Below, in pieces: positions 34,636 through 47,200 of a stretch of 64,000 nucleotides of DNA. Below the pieces are notes generated by a model. It ran no database searches and was not told where the DNA came from. It was given only the letters and a program-made list of their open reading frames with translations. The translations under genes were made by a program, and so were the position numbers. Origin of the DNA: Primula veris (taxonomy: Eukaryota; Streptophyta; Magnoliopsida; Ericales; Primulaceae); contig OY821747.1 in assembly GCA_963682055.1 (NCBI GenBank), forward strand, positions 17,348,258-17,412,257. Reading direction: 5' to 3'. The number at the start of each line of letters is the position of its first letter. Position 1 is the first letter of the stretch.

Positions 34636-35985
34636 CGTTATCGGCACTTTGCTTCACGACGGAATAGAGAAATAGCTAGATAGTTTCATTAGAAGTGAGT
34701 ATACGGATCTATTTCTTCTTCGAAGAGTTAGGAAGAGGTTTTATTGGGTTGTTAGATTACATATCGATCATCCTTTCGCATTTCCGAATTAAGGTACATA
34801 TATTTCTACTTGTAATAAAACGTAGAAATTGCATGATTAATCAATAATAAAACCGGAAATCTCAAGTTATAACCCATGTATATCACATGATAGATGGTTT
34901 ATTTTGATAAACAATGGCTATTATAACCCATGTATATCACTTATAAAACAAGTTAAAACTTGTATGTGAATCTGTCCGACCAAAACTGTCACTTTTAGAA
35001 CACTGCAGGACCATTCTGAAATTTTCTGAAACTGTAATACTTCGCTGTAACTCTCTGTAAACTATAGGACCAGAGCTGTAATTACCCTTAAAATGCATAT
35101 AGTTTCCTGTATTTACACTCTTAGTCCCTGAAGTTACTCCCTATACACAGAATAGTATATATGTATGAGTTTACCCATTGTTTAGTCCGAAAATACTTAT
35201 TTACATGCAAATGATGTAAGATTTAATTGCTACAACTTCTAAAATTTATAGAAATCTTGTAGAAAATACCTCTTGCATGATAGTATTAATTGCTTGTGTG
35301 TCATTAACTAAATTTAGCCTCTTAGCATGCCATAATTTATTGCCTACGAATTGATATAACATATGCGATGTATTAATTACACATAGAAAATGGCAAAAGT
35401 CACATTTTAGTGTTGGATTTAATAATAACTCATGTGCTTTAATATTACTACTCCATGTTAGGACTAGTTTACATGAGTATGGCATGCCCTTTTATACTAT
35501 GATATTGTTAAGGTGCAAATATATGTGAGCTTAAAATTTTTTTTGTGAAATATTTGCGAAACCGGTATATATTCACATTTAAGTTGGAATAATTATGAAT
35601 CTTCACCAAATAGGCTCACCTATTTGGATACGATGTCTAGGAAAGATAAAGGCGGAAGTCGCTCTCCTAATGAGGTCGGTTTTTAAGAGGCATTCGTGCC
35701 CACCCCCCTCACCGTCTTTCCTGGTCGTGTCCGAATAGAGCTACCGAAAGGGGTTGAGTAAATAATAAGTTCCCCGAATGTGTCTATATAGGTGTATTTT
35801 CGCTGAATTGGTGTCTCAGTATCGGCCCGTAGTTCGATTAAAGAGAACCTATTCAATTGAAAGCAAAACTAGTATTTTTCGAACCTGTCGATTCGAAACA
35901 AGTTTGTGCTTAGGCAAACCATAAACATATAAACCTGTTGATTTATATGATAACTAATCCAATATTTTTCTCCCGTTGTAGAAAA
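34636..35985 (+). other. Untranslated leader of copia element 2
   Basis: About 1.35 kb between LTR and gag with no long frame. A GC-richer, apparently structured block lies at 35600-35780. A pyrimidine-rich acceptor-like end (TTTTTCTCCCGTTGTAG) comes at 35965-35981, just before the gag ATG. This suggests that gag may be translated from a spliced RNA, though that is inference. Confidence 0.5.
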
Positions 35986-36981
35986 ATGTCAATCAAACTT
36001 GACTTTCCGATCCTCGATGCCGCTGGCAAGAACTATTTGGACTGGACTCAAGATATCCAGAACCATCTAGATGCCCAAGGCTTGTTGGACGTCATCTACG
36101 CTGAGGATGAACGTGAAGTGGAAGTGTCGCGTGAAATGAATGCGAGGGCGATGATTCTGTTCCGCCGCCACTTATCAGATGCAATGAAGTCTGAGTTCAT
36201 AGCGATCACCTCACCGAAGATGTTGTGGGACTCTCTCAGAGAGCGCTTCGACCACCAAAAGACCATATGGCTTCCTGAAGCCCGCCATGATTGGCTGAAT
36301 CTGCGATTTCAGGACTTCGAGAGCGTTACGAAATATAATGCTGAAGTATGCAGGATTCGTGCTCTTCTCCAGTATTGTGGTGAAACATTAACCGACAATG
36401 ACTTGCTGGAGAAAACCTACACCACATTTCCTACCTCTGACAACTTGCTCCAAAAGCAATATCGTCAGTCTAAGTATACCAAGTTCCCTGAGCTCATCAC
36501 CCAGCTGTTATTGGACGAGAAAAATAGCCTCGTTTTAATGAGGAACAACAATTCTCGTCCTGCTGGGACAAAGGCTATTCCAAGGCCTGATGCTTATACT
36601 GTTCGTGGACCACCTCCACGATATGGGAACCGAGACAAGGGCCAGTCGTCCCGTCAGCCAAGGAATCATGGGGAGCGTAATGCTCGCCCAGCCAAGCGAG
36701 GTTTGGATAAACGTCCAAACCGAAGACCTTTGGCTCCTAGGCAGTCTCGTGGTAGGAAAAACAACAACAGGGCCAGTCATCCCAAAGCAACAGAAAATGC
36801 TCAAGCGCAAATTCTGTGCTACAAATGTGGTGTTTATGGTCATATGCAAAGGACCTGCAAGGCAACTCCCCAAGAAGTTCAAAACTATCATAGGGGTAGA
36901 AATGTCGAAGCAAATATGGTTGAAGCGAGCGGAAAGCAAATTCTTGAGACCCCGGACTTCGTGGCTCAAATGGAAGAATAA
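35986..36981 (+). CDS. Copia element 2 Gag (intact)
   Basis: 331 codons from the ATG at 35986, chosen because MSIKLDFPILDAAGKNYLDW is the normal start for this copia gag type and because it follows an acceptor-like site. The frame itself is open 16 codons further upstream. Residues 1-180 form the helical UBN2-type gag domain. A basic Pro/Arg/Gly region follows, then one CCHC zinc knuckle (CYKCGVYGHMQRTC) for RNA packaging. It ends with tandem TAATAA stops. About 190 bp of AT-rich sequence separate it from pol, so Gag and Pol are separate frames. Confidence 0.85.
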   Translation: MSIKLDFPILDAAGKNYLDWTQDIQNHLDAQGLLDVIYAEDEREVEVSREMNARAMILFRRHLSDAMKSEFIAITSPKMLWDSLRERFDHQKTIWLPEARHDWLNLRFQDFESVTKYNAEVCRIRALLQYCGETLTDNDLLEKTYTTFPTSDNLLQKQYRQSKYTKFPELITQLLLDEKNSLVLMRNNNSRPAGTKAIPRPDAYTVRGPPPRYGNRDKGQSSRQPRNHGERNARPAKRGLDKRPNRRPLAPRQSRGRKNNNRASHPKATENAQAQILCYKCGVYGHMQRTCKATPQEVQNYHRGRNVEANMVEASGKQILETPDFVAQMEE

Positions 36982-37169
36982 TAAAAATTTTCTTCATTTT
37001 TCGTTAATAATTGAGCACTTGTTTAGCTCTTGGATTATGTTTTTAATTTCCATTCGGATTATGCTTTTTCCTTGGATTTTGTTTCTTTTGGATTATGTGG
37101 TTTTGCATTATGAATAAATTTTTCTCGCAATAATTTAAAGTTATTTCGTTAAGCGATTCCTTTATTAGT

Positions 37170-40100
37170 GTGACCAACTTTAAATTATTTTTACTTTTAG
37201 GTATGAATTGTGGGGCAGTTGATTGTCTGCCTGATAGTGGTACTACACACACTATCTTAAAAGATAAATGCTATTTTATCAACTTTACGCCTAAAGTAAC
37301 CTCAGTGACAACAATTTCGGGCCCGTCGACCCTTGTTGAAGGCTTTGGTAAAGCCCAAGTCTTGTTGTCAAATGGTACTCTTTTGACCATATCTGAGGCC
37401 TTATATTCTCCGAGGTCCAGTCGAACCTTGTTGAGTTTTAAGGATATCCGAGAAAACAAGTTTCATATTGAAACTGCTCGTGAAAATGGTATTGAATACC
37501 TTTACATCACCTCCACTCAATACGACCAAAAGCGTATTTTGGAGAAGTTGAGATGTCTTTCAAGTAGTTTGTATGTTACCACGATACGAAACATTGAAAG
37601 CAATCTAATCATTCGGCGGGCGCCGATTGATGAGAGCATTTATATGTTATGGCATGACCGGCTGGGACACTCGGGTCAAAATACGATGCTTCGAACGATG
37701 AACGCATCACATGGGCATCCTCTTGGAGGAAAAAATTTCGTGATCAATCCGAAAAGCCTATGCCAAGCATGCTCTATTGGAAAGATAAATCTCAAACCAA
37801 TTCACGTGAAGCCTGCAAAATTGGTTTCCCAATTCCTTGAATGAATTCAAGGAGATATTTGTGGACCAATCCAACCAACATGCGGACCATTTAAATATTT
37901 CATGGTTTTGGTTGATGCATCGACAAGATGGTCACACGTAGCTTTGTTGTCCACAAGAAACGCAGCGTTTCCTAAACTCCTTGCCCAGATCATTAAGTTG
38001 AGGGCTCACCATCCGGATTATCCAATAAAGTCTATTAGACTTGATAATGCCGCGGAGTTCACATCGAAAACTTTCGATGATTATTGCATGACGTTGGGAA
38101 TTGATCTTGAACATCCAGTTGCTTATGTTCACACCCAAAATGGTCTTGCAGAAGCTTTCATTAAGCGTTTGCAAATGATTGCGCGAACTTTGGTAATGCG
38201 CACCAAACTTCCAATTTCTGCATGGGGCTATGCAATTTTGCATGCTGCTGCGTTGGTCCGTCTGAGGCCCATGGCCACCCAACCACTATCTGCGTACCAG
38301 TTGGTAACTGGATATGAGCCCGATGTCTCACATTTACGCGTGTTTGGGTGCTTAGTCAATGTTCCAATTGAGCCGCCAAAGCGTTCAAAATTTGGACCTC
38401 AGAAACGACGGGGAATATATGTCGGTTATGAATCCCCGTCCATAATACGCTATTTAGAGCCCTTGACAGGCGATCTCTTTACCGATAGACATGCGGATTG
38501 TGACTTTGATGAGACACTCTTCCCGTCGTTAGGGGGAGAAATGCACGTTAACGTTGATAAGAAACGACGTGAATTAACGTGGCATGTACCCACTATGTCT
38601 CATCTAGATCCCCCAACTGCACATAGTGATAAGGAAGTGCAGAGAATCCTAGGTCTGCAAAATGTTGCAAATCAAATGCCAGGCGCATTTAATGACCTAG
38701 CGAATGTCACGAGATCACATATACCTGCTGCAAATGTGCCTGCAAGGATAGACGTTCCTGTGAGACGCCATGTTCATGTTGAACATGTTGCTCCGGTTGT
38801 ACCCACCGAGCAAAGGACGCTGCCGTCGGCCGTCCAGTCCGCCGCTCTTCCCAAGAAAAGAGGAAGACCGGTTGGTTCCAAGGATGTTCTGCGTCGGAGG
38901 AGGAGAAATCCTGTTGCATCCGTTTTGTCACATGAGATCATTAAGGATCACGGTGATGTATTAGAGGAGCGTGTTCCTGATGTAACACCAGTTCCTAATC
39001 ATCCCGATAACCTCGAAATATCTGTCGAGTATACTAGTTTAGACGATATTTTGAAGCGAAACGAAACTGTCATCGATGATGTGTTTATATACGCAGTGGC
39101 CACTGACATTATGAGCAATGATGACATGGAACCACGTACCGTTGCTGATTGTCAGCGAAGAACGGACTGGCCTCAATGGAAACAAGCAATCCAGCCTTGA
39201 TTGGATTCCTTCACGAAACGAAGAGTGTTTGGACCTGTCGTTCCAACACCACCCAATGTTAAACTAGTTGGTTATAAATGGGTTTTCGTAAGGAAGCGTA
39301 ATGAGAGTAATGAGATTGTTAGATACAAAGCTCGCCTAGTGGCGCAAGGCTTCTCTCAACGCCCTGGAATTGATTATGAGGAGACGTATTCTCCCGTAAT
39401 GGACGTTATAACATTCCGCTACTTAATCAGTTTAGTAGTTTCCGAAAAACTGAATATCCAGCTCATGGATGTGGTCACAGCTTATCTCTACGGGGATCTG
39501 GACACAGAGATAATACATGAAAGTCCCTGAAGGACTTAAGTTGCCTGAATCAAGTAGTTCCCGGCCACGGAACACATTCTCTATTAGGCTGAGACGTTCA
39601 CTATATGGATTGAAACAATCCGGACGGATGTGGTATAACCGTCTAAGTGAATACTTGATCGGCTTGGGATATGTTAATGATGAATTATGCCCATGCGTGT
39701 TCATAAAGAAATCCACTTCAGGATACGCTATTATCGCAGTCTATGTAGATGATATGAATCTCATAGGAACCTCGAAAGAGTTGTTCGAAACTGCCGAACT
39801 CCTGAAAAAGGAATTCGAGATGAAAGATCTTGGGAAGACACGGTATTGCCTCGGCCTGCAGATCGAGCACCGTAAAGATGGAATTTTAGTCCATCAAGAA
39901 AATTACACCCAGAAGGTGTTGAGACGGTTTAGTCATCACGACGCAAAACCGTCATCCACTCCCATGGTCGTCCGCTCTCTAGACATTAATAAGGACCCCT
40001 TCCGTCCAAATGAGGACGATGAAGAGATATTGAGTCCTGAGTGCTCATATCTGGGTGCAATAGCCGCACTATTGTACTTGGCTCAATGTACTAGACCGGA

Positions 40101-40776
40101 CATCTCGTTTGCTGTGAATTGTCTAGCTCGACACAGCACCGCGCCAACACGCCGCCACTGGAATGGCATTAAAGACGTCTTCCGTTACCTTAAGGGTACT
40201 ACGGATATGGGTTTGTTCTATCCCTACGTGTCAACGAGTGAGTCCAACCCCCTTGGCACTCGAAATAACGCGACCCTTGTCGGTTACGCCGATGCGGGTT
40301 ACTTATCAGACCCGCACAAGGGGCGTTCCCAATCTGGTTATGTCTTTACCATTGGGAACACGGCGATATCGTGGAGGTCTCGTAAACAGACCTTGGTGGC
40401 TACTTCGACGAACCACTCTGAGCTACTCGCGCTCTATGAGTCGACTAGAGAGTGTGTATGGCTTCGAGCAGTTATTGGCCATATTCGAAGTACGTGTGAC
40501 CTAGCTTATGATCCTGATGAACCAGTTGTTATTTATGAGGACAACACCGCTGTTATTGATCAAGCAAAACATGGTTACATCAAAGGTGATGCCACCAAAC
40601 ATATCTCGCCAAAGTTGTTCTTTACACATGAGCAACAAGCGCTTCAAAAGATTAAAGTTAAGCATATTGGATCAGAGAATAATCACGCAGACTTGTTGAC
40701 TAAGTCACTGCCAAAGTATTCATTTCAGAAACATGTCAAAGCAATTGGTCTTAGGAAGCTTTCTGAGCTATCCTAA
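37170..40776 (+). pseudogene. Copia element 2 pol (PR-INT-RT-RH), three breaks
   Basis: The order is aspartic protease (DSGTTHT near 37230), GAG-pre-integrase zinc region (HDRLGHSG then CQACSIGK, 37650-37790), integrase core (about 37890-38330: VDAST, DNAAEFTS, NGLAEAF), and reverse transcriptase (39250-39900; YVDD at about 39745). RNase H follows (40280-40700; GYADAGY, SELLALYE, YEDNTAVI). Breaks are a TGA at 37842-37844, a TGA at 39198-39200, and a one-base insertion near 39510 that shifts the frame before the RT palm. All catalytic motifs are otherwise visible. ORF blocks are 37170-37844, 37902-39200, 39201-39530 and 39517-40776. The element is not autonomous in this copy. Confidence 0.92.
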
Positions 40777-41186
40777 AGTGACATGTCCTTGCACCCTGTC
40801 GTGTGTAAGTGAGGGGGAGCATCCTGATGTATGCTCGATTTCTCAGACACTAAATCGAGAAAATCCTCACTAATGATGGCCTAAATCAGGGGGAGTATCC
40901 AGTCGAATACTTCTAATCACAGTGTACTTTTTTTTCCTCGATCAGAGGTTTTTCCCATTGGGTTTACTCTGACAAGGTTTTGATGAGGCACTTTATGTAT
41001 GTGATTACCCCTATTGTTCTAACCAAATCGTACTCTTTTTGTCCTTCGCCTAGAGGTTTTTTCCCAATGGGTTTTCTCTTGCAAGGTTTTAACGAGGCGT
41101 TTGTTAGTGGTTAGTTCGTACCAACAAGCTACAAGACAGAGGAGCTCAAATGTGATTAAATATATTTTTGGACATCCAAGGGGGAG
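40777..41186 (+). other. Copia element 2 3' untranslated region with repeated purine tracts
   Basis: Holds three AGGGGGAG-type tracts (about 40811, 40889 and 41179); only the last abuts the LTR. A segment AGAGGTTTTTCCCATTGGG with CAAGGTTTT..GAGGC is present twice (about 40945 and 41052), so this region has been duplicated internally. Confidence 0.7.
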
Positions 41187-41441
41187 TGTTGTAAATATTG
41201 GATAGTCCATTAGTTTAAGAGTTACATATCATTTAGTATGAGCATTTGCTCCTTTGTATGTTACAACCTTTGAGTTTCTTATCATTAACATTTAGCTTGT
41301 AACCTCCAAACCTCTAGCCTATATAAAGAGCTTATGGGTATGGAGTTTGGTACACCAACAACACACTTGAATACATATGTTTTGGCCCTCATTATCTCTC
41401 TTTCTCTTACATATATTATTGAGCTAATTTGGCGTAAAACA
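41187..41441 (+). repeat. Copia element 2, 3' LTR
   Basis: 255 bp matching 34381-34635, followed by the GTTAA duplication. Confidence 0.95.
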
Positions 41442-41446
41442 GTTAA

Positions 41447-42009
41447 TTAATTATATAAGGTTACTGATACGAGTGCTCTTAGTGTAGTACATCCAATTGT
41501 TTAAGACAATAAGAAGAATAATTACATGGGACGTTGGCTAATTCTTGGGAGGAAATGACCTAAATGCTACGATTGCAAAACCAATGAACTGTCAAGCTAT
41601 ATTTATGTTTTATTTTGGCTTGATCAACACATTTATCATAATATAAATGAAAATGATTATAGCTTACCACCTTATTTTGCCTAGTTATATCGAGCAACTC
41701 GTGTGCTTTTGGTTAAAAGTACAATTTGTTGATCACTTTCTGTATAGAGTAATATCAAAAGGAATACTAAGATTTGACATTCAAGCTATATATGTTTGTT
41801 TTGAGGGGAAATTAGCAAAGGAAAATATTTTTCAGGGAAAATAGATTTAATGTATGATTGCTTTACAGGAAAATAATAAAAGAAAATATTTTCCATCTCT
41901 CAAAGAAAATAAGGGAAAATGACTAATCCAAAAATTGGGCGGAAAACATTTTCCTTCGATTGGAAAAACATAGAATTTTCACGAAATTATATATTTTATC
42001 CTTTTTACC
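41447..42009. other. Intergenic, no gene recognised
   Basis: Contains the tail of the dispersed repeat copy A (near 41470) and several GGAAAATATTTTCC-type motifs. No supported gene. Confidence 0.45.
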
Positions 42010-42620
42010 TCGGTTTTTTTTTCTTCTTTTTAATAAAAATAAATTATGCATGTTTGATAAATTAGCTTTTTTAACTTTTCAAAAGTTAGATTTCGTAAAA
42101 AAACTCAAAATCAGAGAATTTATGAATTCGGAGACTTATTTTAGCTTTTACACAAAAAAGTTTAATTTTCTAATTAAATTATTTTGTATATTTTCGTGTA
42201 ACTAATAAGTTAAAAGTGAAAAATGACTTATTAACAAAAATAAGTTATAAGTCATTTAAAGCTAAAAATGGTAGAAGTGATGACTTATTTTAAACCAGTT
42301 TTTTTGTCATTGTTTCTAAAGCCTTTTTATTTTGTTTTTTGATAAAAAAAAGTTGTTGGCGTTAACTTTTCAAAAGTTAATTTTCTCATAAATACCTCAA
42401 AATCATATAACTTAGTAATTCGGAGACTTTTACACATCAAAATCACCAAATGTTAAAATTTTCAATTGAAATATTTGTACATTTCCAAATCAGTAATAAG
42501 TTAAAATAAGTGAAAAATGACTTATTAACAAAATTAAGTTATAAGTCACTTAGAGGTAAAAAATCTATAAGTGAGTTAATTTAAACAATTTTTTTTAAAT
42601 ATTTTTTTAAAAGTAGCTTA
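42010..42620 (+). repeat. Two tandem copies of an approximately 300-bp AT-rich unit
   Basis: About 42010-42310 and 42320-42620 share, in the same order, TTAACTTTTCAAAAGTTA, AATTCGGAGACTT, AAGTGAAAAATGACTTATTA and AAGTTATAAGTCA. They are degenerate and non-coding. Confidence 0.65.
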
Positions 42621-43389
42621 TTTTAAGCAAGTTAGTTTCTCATTGTAAAATCTATTTTTTACAACAAAAGTCGATCCCAAGCGCGAGCTTAGTCAAGAAA
42701 TTTTCATGAAAAATCTAAGTATCGCCAAACACTTAATAAACGAATAGAGCAAAAACAATTTCCAGGAAAATAATTCTCATAACAAATATTTTTCAGGATA
42801 AATATTTTCCACAGAAACAAATAGAAACCAAGAGAATCATTAACGATAAAAAAAAAATGACGATTTTCTTATCTTTTTCGCTTGCAATTAATCATATATT
42901 TACAAAAGAAAATAAATGAAAAAAAGCCCAACAAAGATCAATCTTATATTTGCAATTAATCGTGTATAGGAAAAAAAAGTTAATTCCCTATTAGTCATAC
43001 TTTTGATACTTTATTCATAAAAAGTTACACCCCAATGTTTTCATCCCTAATAAGTCACACTTTTTTAAAATTCAATCAATTTACAAAATTTTCATTATGG
43101 CAGCCTAGGAATTATCATTTCTGTCCCAAAAAAACTATAAAAAAATTACATATGAAAAAATTAACAATATTTTCAAAATAAAAAAAATAACAAAAATTAG
43201 GAAAAATGCATAAAAATAAAGATAAAACTTACTTTTTTCATAAAAAAAAATAGCTTCTTTCACCTAAAAATAGCTTCTATCACAAAAAACATAGCTTCTT
43301 TCACACAAAAAAAAAACAAAAATGTTCATAAAAATCGGAAAAACAAAAAAAAAACATGAAAAATTGAAAAAAATCAAAATTTTAAAAAT

Positions 43390-44230
43390 ACATGCAGGTC
43401 AATAAAAAATACATACGCGTCTGTAAAAGGTGCATACGGATCTGTAAAAAGTGCATACGTGTCGATAAAAGGTGCATTAAAGTGCATCAAAATGTGCATA
43501 AAAGGATAAAAAAAAAAAGTGCATACGAGCCGATAAAAATACATAAAAAGTGCATACGGCTCGATAAAAAAGCATAAAAATTGCATACGAGTTGATAAAA
43601 GTGTATAACGGTCGATAAAATGGCATAAAAAGTGCATAAAAATGCATAAAAATTGCATACAGATTGATAAAAGTGCATAACGGTCGATAAGTGTATAAAA
43701 TGTGCATAAAAGTGCATATAATTGCATAAATTGTGCATAAAAAATGAATAAAATTTGCATAAATAGTGCATAAAAGATACATAGTTTGTGTATAAAAAGT
43801 GTATAAAAGATGTATAAAAGTGTATAAAAGTGCATAAAAAATACATAAATAGTGCATAAAATGTGTATAAATATATATATATAAAAACTTCATAAAAGAT
43901 TTATAAAGGTGCATGAAAAATGCATAAAGTTCCATAAAAAGTGCATAAAAGGTGCATAAAAGTGAATAAAAAGTTCATAAAAAATGTATAAATATGCATA
44001 AAAAGTCCATAAAAATGCATAAAATGCATAAAAAGTGCATAAAAGTGAATACGAGTAAATAACAAATGCATATTGATCAATTAAAAAAATGTATAAAAAG
44101 TGCATACGAGTCAATAGAAGTGCTTTTAAAATGCAAACCAATCAAAAAATATATAAAAAGGTGCATACGGATTTTAAAAAATGCATAAACTGCATATGAG
44201 TAAATAAAAAATGCATAAAATTTCATCTAT
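43390..44230 (-). repeat. ATGCAC-rich tandem array, copy 1
   Basis: About 840 bp of short units such as AGTGCATAAAA and GTGCATACGAGTCGATAAA. The minus-strand frames through it are open and give Tyr/Phe/His/Met-rich peptides only because the repeat lacks stops, so they are not genes. Confidence 0.85.
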
Positions 44231-44240
44231 TTTTTTAGAT

Positions 44241-44309
44241 CCGGATGGATTTGAACCACCAACCTTTTAAACCATGTGATTCAAATGCTCTAACCATTTT
44301 GAATTTACG
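44241..44309 (-). other. tRNA-like pol III head, copy 1
   Basis: On the minus strand an A-box-like TAAATTCAAAATGGTTAGAGC (44307-44287) is followed about 30 bases later by a B-box-like GGTTCAAATCC (44257-44247), with variable-loop-like AAAGGTTGGT between. Spacing and sequence are those of a tRNA. The acceptor stem does not pair, so it is tRNA-derived rather than a tRNA. Confidence 0.55.
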
Positions 44310-45179
44310 GATCTATATACTCACTAAGAAAAAGTATACAATCTACAATTTAATACAAGTTGAAAGCAAATCATACATAATTTCATTTATAAATATCCAA
44401 AATGCTTCAACTCTATTTCTACAGGACTAACTAAGTAGTTTCTTACAAAGAAATTTTAGATTGGGTAATTTAACCATAAAAGTAGTTCTATTAGCAAGAA
44501 AAATCATGAGTTTCTAACCAATTAAATCCATAAAAATATAATTTTTCCCCCAAAAAAATTCGAAGTGCGCCCTAACTTTATTGCGTCTAGGACCAATCCC
44601 AACACCAACAGATCGCGGAAAAAACTACTCATAAAATCACCGTCGTCGAGGGGGAGGAGCAGCAGAGTACTGCCAACACACCACGCCGCTGCCACCATCC
44701 ACTCCGCCAGTCTCCATCGTCGTCGGTCAGAGATTCGGAAAAGATCTCATCACCTCCGTTAATGGAGATCTTAGAGAGAGAGAGAGTGTTCGCGTGGGAG
44801 AGAGAGTGTTCGCGTGAGAGAGATAAGCACATAGTTATAAAAAATATAATTTTCAAGGTATTTATATTAATTAGAAAGTGTAACTAATTGGGGAGAGAGA
44901 TCTTATGTGTGACTTATTGGTGATTAAGTTTAAAAAATGTGACTTATAGAGTATTTTTCGTAGAGAAAAAAAAATCAGCCGCATATATCTTCTATTCTTA
45001 TTGTGTTTAAGATGACAAATGTTTGATACAAATGCTTCTTTAAAAACTGCCTAGTTGATTTATGTTTGGTTTTGCTTACACTTAGGTGTTTGCGTTTACT
45101 TGTTGTATACAGTACATTAAATGTATTTTTTCCCTATTGTTGGTAAAATATCTTCGGCATAGACTGAAAAATAAGGGAA
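44310..45179. other. GC- and GAGA-rich end of copy 1, then intergenic
   Basis: 44570-44830 is unusually GC-rich, then GA-repetitive (GTTCGCGTG(G/A)GAGAGAGA twice). Beyond 44957 the sequence is AT-rich with no gene. Confidence 0.5.
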
Positions 45180-46423
45180 AAAAATAGGTTTAGTGACCCC
45201 AACTACCATACATTAATAAAATGGGACCAAACTACTGACATTAACAATTGAAGCACCGAACTACATATTTTTTTCTAAATTGGGGATCTCCGTCAATTTA
45301 ATTGGACGGAAGTTAAGTTTAAATTCTATTTCAGTCCCAAATTTTATAAAACATATGAATTTAACCCGAAAAATTTATAAATTTATATTTTTAACATAGC
45401 CATTAACAAACATTTACATATACATGCTCATACATATACATAAAATACAAAAAAATATAAAAAAAATACACAATTTATAAATATATATAAATAAATATAA
45501 CGTTTTATAAAAAAAATTAACTTTTTGTTAATATTTTTTAAAATTAAATATATTTTTTAAAAGGTATACACTTATTGAAGTGCCTTTTTCAAAAACTAAT
45601 TAACTTTTTTTTATAAAAATAATTTTTTTTAAAAGTTGCTTTTTCAAAAAAAAGTTAAATCTTTTTTAAAATATATATTTTTTATTCAAAAAAATTTGAT
45701 TTTTTTCTATATCATTATATATATATATATATATAGTGTCTTTCTTTTCTTTTATATGTATGTATGGATATGTATATATAACTATTTATTTATGGGTATG
45801 TTAAAAATGTAAAATCATAAATTTTTTGGGTTAAATTCATATGTTTTATAAAATTTGGGACTGAAATGTAATTTAAACTTAACTTTCGTCCAATTAAATT
45901 AACGGAGGTCCCCAATTTAAAATATATATATAATTCGGTGCCTCAATTGATAATAGAATTAATACCTCATAGGTACCAGTTTTGAACTTTGATTCCCAAT
46001 AGATACCTATTATAATTTGCATTACTCTTAGCTAACACTTTTTCATACTATATAAACTAAAAAAAATATGATTTCATAAAAAAACAAAATAATATCTCTC
46101 TCGCCCTCCCTCCCTCATAAATGAAAAAAATCACAAAAAATTATAAAAAATAACAAAAATGACAAAAAATTATAAAAATCACAAAAAATTATAAAAAATG
46201 AAAAAATCATAAAAAATGAAAAAAAATCACAAACTTTTTAAAAAATTACAAAAAAATATAATTTTTTTTTTGTCAATATACCACTTATTACACCGAAAAA
46301 GCTTTTTTTTTAAAAAAAAATACGTTTTCATCAAAAAGTGAATTTTATGTATTTAACTCTCGTTTGACTTATTTCAATGCTTGTTAAAGTTTGAATTGAC
46401 TTTTTAGGAACTAATTTTAGATT

Positions 46424-46496
46424 CGTAAGCTCAAATTGGTAAGAATGTTTGCACCCAACACTGATGTTCAAAAGGTTGGTGGTTCAAATTCACCCA
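46424..46496 (+). other. tRNA-like pol III head, copy 2
   Basis: A-box-like TAAGCTCAAATTGGTAAGA (46426-46444) and B-box-like GGTTCAAATTC (46481-46491), with AAAGGTTGGT in the variable-loop position exactly as in copy 1. About 73 bases, tRNA length, but without a pairing acceptor stem. Confidence 0.55.
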
Positions 46497-46509
46497 GTAT
46501 TTTTAAAAT

Positions 46510-47200
46510 TTAAAATAAAATATATGCACTTTTTGTGCTGTACTATATGCACTTTTATTGAATTTATGCACTTTCGACTGTACTAGATGCACTTTCGGCT
46601 GAACTAGATGCACTTTCAGCTGAACCAGATGCACTTTCAGTTGAACTAGATATACCTTTTACAGAACTATATGCATTTTTATTGAACTAGATGCATTTTT
46701 GACTGAACCATATGCACTTTCAGCTGAAATAGACGCACTTTTATCTGAATCAGATGCACTTTTAGCTGAATGAGATACATTTTTGATAGAAGTATATGCA
46801 CTTTTATTGAAATATATGCACTTTCGACTGTAATATATTAATTTTTGACTAAACTATATGCATTTTTGATTTAGCTATATGTAATTTTGACTAAATTAGA
46901 TGCACTTTAAGCTGAACCAGATGCACTTTAAGCTGAACCAGATGTATTTTTAGATGAACTATATGCATACTCACTTTTATTGAACTATATTTACTTTCGA
47001 CTGAATTGTATACACTTTCAACGGAACTAGATGTACTTTCAGCTGAATTGAATACAATTTCGGCTCAATTTTATGAACTTTTGGCTAACTATATTCACTT
47101 TCGACCAAACTATATGCTTTTTTATTGAACTATATATGCTTTTAACTGAACTATACGTACTTTCGACTGAACTACATGCACTTTCAGCTCATTTAGATTA
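46510..47200 (+). repeat. ATGCAC-rich tandem array, copy 2
   Basis: About 690 bp of units close to TGAACTAGATGCACTTTCAGC, 20-24 bp long, with many variants. Non-coding. Confidence 0.85.

Larger units (their letters stand above)
34381..41441 (+). mobile_element. Full-length Ty1/copia element 2
   Basis: 7061 bp flanked by the exact 5-bp duplication GTTAA (34376-34380 and 41442-41446). It has two 255-bp LTRs (TGTTGTAAAT..GTAAAACA) with two differences by eye, a long structured leader, an intact gag ORF, a separate pol in copia order, and a polypurine tract (AAGGGGGAG, 41178-41186) directly before the 3' LTR. The LTR similarity indicates a recent insertion, yet pol has two in-frame stops and a frameshift. 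I could not assign the primer tRNA from CGTTATCGGCAC after the 5' LTR. Confidence 0.95.
42985..44957 (-). mobile_element. tRNA-headed element with ATGCAC array, copy 1
   Basis: Approximate bounds are set by inverted terminal similarity: CCTATTAGTCATACTTTTGA at the left, and on the minus strand of the right end CTATAAGTCACATTTTTTAA, each followed by a second AATAAGTCACAC motif. Read on the minus strand it holds a GAGAGA-rich block, a tRNA-like head (44309-44241), a TGCATTTTTTAT-type array (44230-43390), and T-rich hairpin sequence. No protein is encoded. The order of parts matches copy 2 in the opposite orientation. I do not recognise a named family. Confidence 0.5.

Noticed and set aside
36590..37117. 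A 175-codon plus-strand frame overlapping copia gag
   Set aside because: It is an alternative frame of the gag coding region and runs into AT-rich spacer.
43374..44141. Several overlapping minus-strand frames of 83-153 codons rich in Tyr, Phe, His and Met
   Set aside because: They are translations of the stop-poor ATGCAC tandem array in more than one frame, with no conserved domain.
46424..46496. A possible tRNA gene
   Set aside because: A and B boxes are present but no acceptor stem pairs and the anticodon arm is not convincing, so it is treated as a tRNA-derived head.
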